Shown in pieces: positions 6,963 through 13,958 of a DNA stretch of 16,016 bases; position 1 is the first letter of the stretch, and the number at the start of each line of letters is the position of its first letter. The stretch covers positions 1-16,016 of the forward strand of contig SKGZ01000223.1 in the NCBI GenBank assembly GCA_007117175.1, written 5' to 3'. The notes under the pieces were generated by a model. That model ran no database searches, was not told where the DNA came from, and saw only the letters and a program-made list of their open reading frames with translations. Made by a program: the position numbers and the translations under genes. This DNA is from Bacteriovoracales bacterium (lineage in GTDB: Bacteria > Bdellovibrionota > Bacteriovoracia > Bacteriovoracales > Bacteriovoracaceae).

Positions 6963-7649
6963 CTATTTTTTGAAATGAAGCTCAGGATCTAATGACCAAC
7001 GATCGATACTCATATTCTCGCTTTGCACGCGAAAACGCTCTAATTTATAATCAATATCACCAATAGTTAGTTCATCATCTCTTAAATCCTCAAAAAGCAA
7101 GACACGCTTTTCAGTCATATTGCCCAGTACTTGCTCTCTTTCTTTTTCAATTTCTTGGATTCGCTGATCATACTCAGAATTAATGCCATTGATCTGACCA
7201 TCCACTTCTTCTAATTTTCCCTTTTTCTCTTTCAACTCAGCAGCGAGGACTGCTCGCTTTTTTAAAAGAAGTTCAATCATTTCTCTTGCTCGCAGCATAT
7301 TAAATTCCAAGTCACGACTGGAAAATAAAATATACGAACCAACCGTGAAACCAACTTGATTCACACAACGATTATACTGAGGAACTCTCAGCTGCACATA
7401 ATGGTTTTCCTTGCCAACAACCTTAACCTTGCATTTATTTTTAGTTTGTCCCTCATGCCACATTTCAATTTCATCATTAAGCTGAATAAACTTAGCGTTG
7501 GCAAAATCCAATCGAACGCGCAATCGTTGTTGCTCTCTCTCAATCTGAGAAATTCGACCGGAGAAAACTCCACTGCGATCTAAGTCTGAAATTTTACTAG
7601 CCTCAAGCTGGATATTGAAAATTAAAGTAAAAAAGAAAATGAATCTCAT
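6963..7649 (-). CDS. Exported coiled-coil protein of unknown function
   Basis: The ATG at 7649 gives 228 residues beginning with a compact signal peptide (MRFIFFFTLIFNIQLEA, likely cleaved before SKISD). The frame is open to an ATG at 7673, but that would place a polar stretch before the signal; neither start has a good ribosome-binding site. Residues about 30-112 look like a small beta-rich domain with two Cys (about 73 and 95) that could form a disulfide. Residues about 118-188 are a long Glu/Lys-rich coiled coil with Leu/Ile heptads, and a short tail ends DPELHFKK. No family recognised. It is the last gene of the six-gene leftward cluster, 49 bases after the PTPS-like gene. Periplasmic location is well supported; a scaffold or adaptor role is inference. 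Confidence 0.78.
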   Translation of the reverse strand: MRFIFFFTLIFNIQLEASKISDLDRSGVFSGRISQIEREQQRLRVRLDFANAKFIQLNDEIEMWHEGQTKNKCKVKVVGKENHYVQLRVPQYNRCVNQVGFTVGSYILFSSRDLEFNMLRAREMIELLLKKRAVLAAELKEKKGKLEEVDGQINGINSEYDQRIQEIEKEREQVLGNMTEKRVLLFEDLRDDELTIGDIDYKLERFRVQSENMSIDRWSLDPELHFKK

Positions 7650-7698
7650 CAATTCATTATGCCATAAAATCAAGAACTCAAAAACTCAAGTAGGTTAA

Positions 7699-8589
7699 TC
7701 AGGTAATAGCACCTTTGCCGATTCCCTCGAAGGCCTGGACGCGGATGCGATTAAGATCAATCTTTCCCTGCAGAGAAATATAATGCTTTAAGCAAAGAGA
7801 AATATTCTCCACGGTGGACTCAATAGGCAGAACGAAAAGATGCTCCGATGGGTACTGCGCCTGATATTCACCCTGATTGGCCAGATAGCTAATCTGCACC
7901 GAAAGTGGTTTTTCAATCAAACCGATCGGCCCTGCCAGTGCTTGAGAGGAGATCAAGGGTTCAAGCTCAGCTTTATTTTGCACATTCTCCCAAAAGCAAA
8001 AATGAATACGGTTTTGAGGAAAGAGTGAGACTATTTTTTGCTCCCACTGATGATTGCGTTGATCATCAATCCAAACTTTTAAAGTATTGCTGTGTCCGTG
8101 AAAAAGGCGCTGACAATTTCCATAGTGAGTCTTAAGACCATGAATATATTGAAAGCTAACGTCCTCAGAATTCAAACTCTCCTGCCTAAAATCCAATTCG
8201 ATAGACTTAATATTCTTAGGCAACTTGGATAAGATCTGTTGCTCTAAATAAGTCTTTAACGCCTGAGCAGAATAAGTCTTATCCGGCAGCAAACAAAAGG
8301 CCTGCAGGGGAGCTCGGTAATAAATTTGCCTTCCTTCCAAAACCCCGTAGCCATCTTGCTCTTTAACTAAGTGCTGAGCAATTGCTAGACGGTGATCCGC
8401 AAGATCATCAATCAGATCTTTGATCTGTTTTTTGCCAAGAGAAAAATCCACGATAACATTTTCTTCATCGGTGTGTCCGTGCAGTTTGAGATCCACATAA
8501 TAGGATTCCCCTAGGGGTAATTGCTCATTTTCATCCCAATAGGCGAAGTCTAATAAAGTTAAGTTCTGATAAAATAATGTGACACTCAT
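7699..8589 (-). CDS. Tandem 6-pyruvoyl-tetrahydropterin synthase/QueD-like fold protein
   Basis: 296 residues forming two successive PTPS-like units. Unit 1 (about 1-137) keeps IVDF (D48), a DH pair (D65-H66) and a C-terminal helix-strand (KTYSAQALKTYL, then IELDF), but has LGES (26-29) where the family zinc motif HGHS should be. Unit 2 (about 142-296) has the Cys-HGH block GNCQRLFHGHS (C159, H164, H166), a TxEN block (STVEN, 259-262) and the terminal Glu (E288 in AFEGIGKGAI), but no clear DF...DH part. The two halves together hold one full active-site set. Family members act on dihydroneopterin triphosphate in pterin or queuosine precursor synthesis; the substrate here is not known. It is about twice the usual length of about 120-150 residues. 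No signal peptide. The start has only a weak AAGAG upstream. Fifth gene of the leftward cluster. Confidence 0.75.
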   Translation of the reverse strand: MSVTLFYQNLTLLDFAYWDENEQLPLGESYYVDLKLHGHTDEENVIVDFSLGKKQIKDLIDDLADHRLAIAQHLVKEQDGYGVLEGRQIYYRAPLQAFCLLPDKTYSAQALKTYLEQQILSKLPKNIKSIELDFRQESLNSEDVSFQYIHGLKTHYGNCQRLFHGHSNTLKVWIDDQRNHQWEQKIVSLFPQNRIHFCFWENVQNKAELEPLISSQALAGPIGLIEKPLSVQISYLANQGEYQAQYPSEHLFVLPIESTVENISLCLKHYISLQGKIDLNRIRVQAFEGIGKGAIT

Positions 8590-8621
8590 TTTTGACTCTT
8601 TTTTTTGTTGCAGTTTTTATT

Positions 8622-9332
8622 TTAATTCTTTTTTTGCACAATAATACTGGAAGTAAATTGATTTTTATGAAGTGGTTCTTCAAATTTCAAAATTCTAAAA
8701 TCACTAAATAATTGCAACAACTCACCTTCCTGTAAGTAATCACTGTCTTGCTCTAAAGCATTCTTTTGAGTTTTCTTTTGCTCCAAAGAATAAGCCTCAA
8801 AAATAATAATTCCCTGCGGCTTAAGCCATTTCTTCATTTTTTTTATCAGATTCCGATCGACAAAGTAAAAACAAATAATGGCGTCAAAGCTTTTTTCAGC
8901 AAAGTCGTATTCTAACGCGCTGGCCACTACTGTTTTGAGCTTGACACCTCTTTCTTGGGCCAGACTTTTAGCTTTTTTCACTGCCACTGAACTCAGATCA
9001 ATACCAGTGACCTGATAACCTTTTTGCGCTAAAAAAATGGCATTTCGCCCTTCCCCCATTCCCAGGTCTAAAACCGAGGATTGGTAGGGAATATACTGAT
9101 AGTTTTCCACTAAGAAACTAGCGGCAGATTTTCCATAAATATAGGTGGGCTGATTATAGACTTGATCCCAGCGATCCTTAGGATCAGCTGAAAGTTTTTT
9201 ACCGGTCAGCGTTTCTAATTGCTTTTGATTCACCGATTGCAGTGATTCAGCATAGGCAGGCAGGCAGGCAATCCCTAGAAAAACAATGATGAGGCTAATC
9301 TTCAAAGTCAGCTGGGTGCAGCGGCTCTGCAT
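8622..9332 (-). CDS. Class I SAM-dependent methyltransferase with N-terminal signal peptide
   Basis: The ATG at 9332 gives 236 residues; the frame is open to 9374 but that start overlaps the preceding gene further. A hydrophobic stretch (LKISLIIVFLGIACLPAYA) ends in an AxA site before ES, so export by Sec is predicted. The rest is a class I methyltransferase like the TehB/Methyltransf_25 group: a WDQVY entry motif, a YIYGKSA loop, glycine-rich motif I VLDLGMGEGRN (about 87-97), acidic residue of motif II in GIDLSS, and motif IV-like DAIICFYF. SAM is cytoplasmic, so an exported enzyme is odd; the stretch could be an uncleaved anchor with the domain staying inside. There is no convincing Shine-Dalgarno. 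It overlaps the previous gene's end by 38 bases and is followed after 32 bases by the PTPS-like gene. Substrate unknown. Confidence 0.82.
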   Translation of the reverse strand: MQSRCTQLTLKISLIIVFLGIACLPAYAESLQSVNQKQLETLTGKKLSADPKDRWDQVYNQPTYIYGKSAASFLVENYQYIPYQSSVLDLGMGEGRNAIFLAQKGYQVTGIDLSSVAVKKAKSLAQERGVKLKTVVASALEYDFAEKSFDAIICFYFVDRNLIKKMKKWLKPQGIIIFEAYSLEQKKTQKNALEQDSDYLQEGELLQLFSDFRILKFEEPLHKNQFTSSIIVQKKN

Positions 9333-9687
9333 GATCAACTTGTTGCGGATTCTGGATTTCTTGATAGAGCTCATCTAGTTTCTTTATCACACGTGTCACG
9401 TGATCATCAACCGAAATTGGTAAATCCTCAGTATATGTTAGATACCAGTGTAATTCTTGCACTTGCTCGTAGAATTGATCCACAGTCTTATAAAAATCTA
9501 AATCAAGCAATTGCAAGGAATCAAATCTTAGACTCGAGTAAAAGCTGCGAAAAATAAGGTGAAAATTCTCTCGTTTACGCTTTAAACTCAATGCTTCTAA
9601 GTAAACTGGCTTCCAAGTGCAGATACGCTGATAAAGAAGCTCAATATCATGCAGAATCATAGACTTAATTTTTTCTGACTGCTGCAA
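9295..9687 (-). CDS. Small helical protein of unknown function
   Basis: 130 residues if the TTG at 9687 is used. It lies one base after the upstream TAA, so translation would be coupled, and GGTGGGGGT just before it may serve as binding site though the spacing is tight. An ATG at 9660 would give 121 residues and is the alternative. The protein is rich in Leu, Tyr, Gln, Glu and Asp, predicted to be several amphipathic helices, with an acidic, Pro-containing tail (HPADFED). No signal peptide, membrane segment or recognised motif. It is locked between a possible receiver-like gene (one base upstream) and a methyltransferase (overlapping), which suggests it works with one of them. No function assigned. 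Confidence 0.65.
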   Translation of the reverse strand: MQQSEKIKSMILHDIELLYQRICTWKPVYLEALSLKRKRENFHLIFRSFYSSLRFDSLQLLDLDFYKTVDQFYEQVQELHWYLTYTEDLPISVDDHVTRVIKKLDELYQEIQNPQQVDHAEPLHPADFED

Positions 9688-9688
9688 A

Positions 9689-10105
9689 TTACCCCCACCA
9701 CTGCTTCTTTTCTTGCAGCTGCTGTGCCTGATTAAGCTGTTGCATTAAATCGGGAACAATCTCTTGTATCTCTAAGGGTAAAAGCCAGTGGCGATAGAGC
9801 CGATTAGAATGGGGATAAAATAACTGACACTGACTAAAACTATTAAAATGTAAAAGATTGATTCTGGAGCAATGAACCAGCTTATTCAAAATTGGTTGAT
9901 AACGATTGAGAAAAAGTGTTTTTTCTAAATAATTAGATGTAAAAAGAACTACATTTAACTGGGGATAGTCTGGTAACAGAGATAAAAACTGCTGCCAACT
10001 GACAGGAATGACCGTAACCCCGTGAAGGTTAAGACCAGAAGCTAAAATAAAATAACTCCAAGGTAATTTTTTTGAACTTTGAATGTAGAGAATTTTTTTA
10101 TCCAT
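9689..10105 (-). CDS. Small alpha/beta protein, possibly a degenerate receiver domain
   Basis: 138 residues from the ATG at 10105; a GTG directly before it is an equal choice, and no clear Shine-Dalgarno is seen. The pattern is alternating strand and helix: KILYIQ, helix, VTVIPVS, helix, NVVLFTS, helix, INLLHF, then WLLPLEIQEIVPDLMQQL. That order and the final 'LP..iqEi...l' resemble the beta5-alpha5 end of a response-regulator receiver. The residues for phosphorylation are missing: no Asp pair after strand 1, FTS where strand 3 should end in Asp, and Leu where the conserved Lys precedes Pro. If the fold is right it is a non-phosphorylated pseudo-receiver. The C-terminus is Gln-rich. Second gene of the leftward cluster, 39 bases after the protease gene. 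The fold call is weak. Confidence 0.65.
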   Translation of the reverse strand: MDKKILYIQSSKKLPWSYFILASGLNLHGVTVIPVSWQQFLSLLPDYPQLNVVLFTSNYLEKTLFLNRYQPILNKLVHCSRINLLHFNSFSQCQLFYPHSNRLYRHWLLPLEIQEIVPDLMQQLNQAQQLQEKKQWWG

Positions 10106-10144
10106 CACTAGCTGTAACGGATCCAGACTTAGAAGTCTTAAACC

Positions 10145-10930
10145 CTAGCGGGTCATTGGAAAAAATATCCTCTTTGCCAAGTAAAGCGAGACAAAAGTGA
10201 TCAGAAAACTCAGCAATAGTTGAATGAGAAAGCTCCATTGAATCTGACTGGATGCCAAGCTAATGTGATCTGGAGCCATAGAGCAGTTTCCCAGACTTAA
10301 GGCCGCTTGATCCCGAGTCTGCCCCGCAAGTACTCTGTGCTCCGATTGTTGCCGTTCTAGTGAAATTCTCACCACCTCATTTAATCCCAATTCATCATCT
10401 TCTGCTAGATGACGTCTGTCTGTAACATTGAGATAGGCATACATAATCGCCTGTTGATCTTGGGAATGACCAAGCCCAATGGTATGACCTAGCTCATGAA
10501 TCATCACATGAGTGATACTGTCTTGATTTTGTAATTGAGGATGAGCACCATTAAAAATGATCTCAGTCTGATACAGATAAGGTCCATGACCATTTCTCAC
10601 GGTAATGGCTAAAGTAAAGGCGGAGAAGCCTGTTTCTTGCTCAAATTGATCAGACCAGCGAATCACATTGCGTGTGACTAGCTTTCCTTGATGGCTGGGG
10701 CGATAGCTCCATAAATCAATTGGCTCACGTAGGGCCTGGTGCCAAACTTGTATCCCCTCTATTAAGGCATTCTCAGTCCATTGATAGCGCTCTGTTGACT
10801 CTGGAGCAATAGTGACCTGTAAGGGAAACTCTTGCCATGTGGCCCCTTGGATAAAGTCACGGGTAAACTCATAGCTTAGTGAGTTTAGACTCATAAACGT
10901 CAAAAATACTGTACAGTAGACTCTTAACAC
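10145..10930 (-). CDS. Secreted, membrane-anchored matrixin-type metalloprotease
   Basis: The GTG at 10930 is chosen because GGAG lies eight bases upstream and a signal peptide starts there (LRVYCTVFLTFMSLNSLS); the frame is open to an ATG at 10975 but that would add a charged stretch before the signal. The 261-residue protein has the metzincin zinc site HELGHTIGLGH (145-155) with the catalytic Glu, followed by the Met-turn (IMYAY, Met at about 163). The three His bind zinc, as in Peptidase_M10. There is no obvious Cys-switch propeptide. A hydrophobic C-terminal segment (about 230-253, SFLIQLLLSFLITFVSLYLA) followed by AKRIFF is a membrane anchor, giving a periplasmic catalytic domain tethered to the inner membrane. 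First gene of the leftward cluster, with its own promoter upstream. Substrate unknown. Confidence 0.88.
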   Translation of the reverse strand: MLRVYCTVFLTFMSLNSLSYEFTRDFIQGATWQEFPLQVTIAPESTERYQWTENALIEGIQVWHQALREPIDLWSYRPSHQGKLVTRNVIRWSDQFEQETGFSAFTLAITVRNGHGPYLYQTEIIFNGAHPQLQNQDSITHVMIHELGHTIGLGHSQDQQAIMYAYLNVTDRRHLAEDDELGLNEVVRISLERQQSEHRVLAGQTRDQAALSLGNCSMAPDHISLASSQIQWSFLIQLLLSFLITFVSLYLAKRIFFPMTR

Positions 10931-10939
10931 GTTTTCTTC

Positions 10940-10970
10940 TCCATCCTTGGAAAAAAAGTCCATCCTTGGA
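10940..10970. repeat. 12-bp direct repeat upstream of the metalloprotease start
   Basis: TCCATCCTTGGA occurs at 10940-10951 and again at 10959-10970, separated by seven bases (period 19). On the transcribed strand both copies read TCCAAGGATGGA, and the copy nearer the gene contributes to the Shine-Dalgarno of the GTG at 10930. The distal copy also contains an ATG in frame with the gene. It could be a slippage duplication or a control element in the leader. Confidence 0.7.
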
Positions 10971-11059
10971 CTCAATCAAGGGACCTTCCCTGGCCCTAAA
11001 CTTATGTGTTGCAGAAAACGTGCCAAAAAATGGCAAATTAAATGAATAAAAATAGATTA

Positions 11060-11087
11060 ATTTTATTCCCTAGTGTCAGAATGCCAA
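11060..11087 (-). promoter_or_regulatory. Sigma70-like promoter of the six-gene leftward cluster
   Basis: Reading the minus strand, TTGGCA (11087-11082, five of six to consensus) is followed after 16 bases by TAAAAT (11065-11060, five of six). It lies about 130 bases before the metalloprotease GTG, and there is no competing gene in the gap. The leader holds a small TGCCA/TGGCA inverted repeat at 11021-11035 and the direct repeat at 10940-10970. Transcription from here would run through all six genes to 6963, as no intrinsic terminator is visible between them. Confidence 0.5.
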
Positions 11088-11188
11088 GAAGTGGGGTCAT
11101 GTGACTAAGTTTTTTTTTTGACAACTTCTTACTTTACCACAAATAAAACTGACAATTTCGGTATAGCAAGGCCAAGTGATTAATAAAT

Positions 11189-11220
11189 AAAAAAAAACCC
11201 CCCTATCAAAGGGGGGTTTT
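11189..11220 (-). terminator. Intrinsic terminator of groES-groEL
   Basis: On the minus strand, AAAACCCCCC, a seven-base loop, then GGGGGGTTTT form a strong hairpin, running directly into a nine-residue U tract (the A run at 11189-11197 on the plus strand). It lies 33 bases after the groEL stop. In the plus direction only a short U tract follows, so it mainly serves groEL. Confidence 0.93.
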
Positions 11221-11252
11221 GGCTTATTTGAGATGTTTAATGACGTAAGGTC

Positions 11253-12917
<1,665 letters not shown>

Positions 12918-12929
12918 TTACTCCTTAAG

Positions 12930-12947
12930 TTTTTTTTTTTTTTTTTT
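12930..12947 (-). repeat. 18-base homopolymer between groES and groEL
   Basis: The plus strand shows 18 consecutive T, so the mRNA carries A18 between the groES stop (12949-12951) and the groEL Shine-Dalgarno. Such runs change length readily by slippage and are prone to sequencing error. It lies outside both coding regions, so length changes would affect only spacing. Confidence 0.9.
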
Positions 12948-12948
12948 C

Positions 12949-13236
12949 TTACTCAATAATGGCAAGGACGTCGTCTTCTTTCATGATTAGGAAATCATCC
13001 CCATCGACCTTCACTTCTGTTCCTGCATACTTGGAAAATAAGATCTTATCACCAGCTTTCACATCAAGTGGACGAACTTTTCCGTCTTCACTTCTGTATC
13101 CAGTTCCCACAGAAAGAATCTCACCTTTAGCAGGTTTTTCCTTGTGGTTATCCGGAATAATAATTCCACCAGCAGTTTTTGTTTCTTCTTCTAGTCTTTT
13201 CACTAAGACTCTGTCTTGAAGAGGTTTTACTTTCAT
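12949..13236 (-). CDS. groS: Co-chaperonin GroES (10 kDa subunit)
   Basis: A 95-residue protein, the usual length, forming the seven-subunit lid of GroEL. The N-terminal signature is clear ([18 protein letters not shown]), followed by the mobile loop that docks on GroEL ([11 protein letters not shown], about 20-30) and the family blocks [12 protein letters not shown] and [22 protein letters not shown] lies eight bases before the ATG. First gene of the groES-groEL operon, with its promoter at 13299-13326 and a leader of about 55 bases. Confidence 0.98.
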   Translation of the reverse strand: MKVKPLQDRVLVKRLEEETKTAGGIIIPDNHKEKPAKGEILSVGTGYRSEDGKVRPLDVKAGDKILFSKYAGTEVKVDGDDFLIMKEDDVLAIIE

Positions 13237-13297
13237 TTTCTCATCCTCCGTTAAATGGTTTTTATTACCTTTTTGAATAACATCAATTAAGTAACGC

Positions 13298-13326
13298 TAA
13301 TCTAATACCGAATAGATCAATGTCAA
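13298..13326 (-). promoter_or_regulatory. groES-groEL promoter overlapped by a non-CIRCE inverted repeat
   Basis: On the minus strand a perfect TTGACA (13326-13321) is followed after 16 bases by TAGATT (13304-13299, four of six matches). An inverted repeat, TGATCTA then TAGATTA with an eight-base spacer (13319-13298), pairs six of seven positions and covers the whole spacer and the -10. The HrcA operator CIRCE (TTAGCACTC-N9-GAGTGCTAA) is not present, nor is a sigma32-type CCCCAT -10. The repeat is therefore a candidate operator for another repressor. Confidence 0.6.
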
Positions 13327-13374
13327 TGCTGGGCCTCAAAAAAAAATGAAAAAAGCCATAAAATGGGCAGTTTT

Positions 13375-13398
13375 AGTCAAAAACTCAAGTTTTTGACT
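13375..13398. repeat. 24-bp near-perfect palindrome upstream of the HAMP-like gene
   Basis: AGTCAAAAACT, two bases (CA), then AGTTTTTGACT: 11-base arms pairing at every position. It sits 24 bases before the ATG at 13422, in the divergent gap with groES. The two-base centre is too tight for a normal RNA loop and no T run follows, so an operator for a dimeric regulator is more likely than a terminator. Confidence 0.75.
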
Positions 13399-13421
13399 CA
13401 TTGAGCCGATAAAGAGCTCTG

Positions 13422-13958
13422 ATGAAGATCTTCAGAAAACGCTATTATATTGCCCCAGAATTTCAAAGTGAAATTATTAAAAAGATGTTATTCATCGGAC
13501 TTATGGGAAACGCTCTACTCTACTTAGTTAACTTTGCCATTTATTTTCACTTTAATACTTACGCGCAAAAACTACCCAGAGAGCAAAAAAAAGCATTCTA
13601 TGAATTTTTTCACCAGCAGATTGATCTGATTAATTATTATTTTTTAGGGCTAGGACTCCTCTTCACCATGGGGCTGATTTTTTACGGTATTAAGCTTTCC
13701 CACCGCATGGCCGGACCACTCTTTAATCTTAAACAACAATTTAAAAAAATTGAAAACTGCACTGGCATGGAAGAAATCAAAAGCATTACTCCAACAAGAT
13801 TTCGCAAGAATGACTTTTTTCACGACTTAGCAGATCACTATAACAAGGCCCTGCATCAAATTCAAAAACTGAGTCAGACTCCCCAAAAAGAACATGAGGA
13901 TAATATCCTAGAGTTTCCCCAGCAGACATCTGAGGCCGACGAAAAAAAAGCTGCCTAG
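13422..13958 (+). CDS. Two-TM membrane protein with a HAMP-like segment
   Basis: 178 residues. A short basic N-terminus (MKIFRKRYYI) precedes TM1 (about 21-43), a loop of about 25 residues that should face the periplasm, TM2 (about 69-92), and then SHRMAGPLFNLKQQFKKIE (93-111). This matches the start of HAMP-like linkers in signalling proteins, where a SHR-x-AGP block follows the second TM. A further helix (KNDFFHDLADHYNKALHQIQ, from 129) is like the second HAMP helix. No kinase, receiver or methyl-accepting domain follows; the tail is short and polar. It may be a stand-alone sensor or adaptor. Only a weak AAGAG precedes the ATG. It diverges from groES and its stop overlaps the polA stop by three bases. 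Function unknown. Confidence 0.78.
   Translation: MKIFRKRYYIAPEFQSEIIKKMLFIGLMGNALLYLVNFAIYFHFNTYAQKLPREQKKAFYEFFHQQIDLINYYFLGLGLLFTMGLIFYGIKLSHRMAGPLFNLKQQFKKIENCTGMEEIKSITPTRFRKNDFFHDLADHYNKALHQIQKLSQTPQKEHEDNILEFPQQTSEADEKKAA

Noticed and set aside
7678..7692. TCAAAAACTCAAG shared with the palindrome at 13375-13398
   Set aside because: Only about 14 AT-rich bases match and the palindromic partner is missing; likely chance.
10125..10138. AGACTT-AG-AAGTCT palindrome between the first two genes of the leftward cluster as a terminator
   Set aside because: Two-base loop and no T run in the direction of transcription.
11117..11150. Plus-strand TTGACA with an AT-rich -10 before the groEL terminator
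   Set aside because: It would transcribe into the groEL 3' end with no gene to serve and the -10 is poor.
12959..13219. Plus-strand open frame across groES
   Set aside because: Antisense shadow of a highly conserved gene, Ser/Pro-rich composition.
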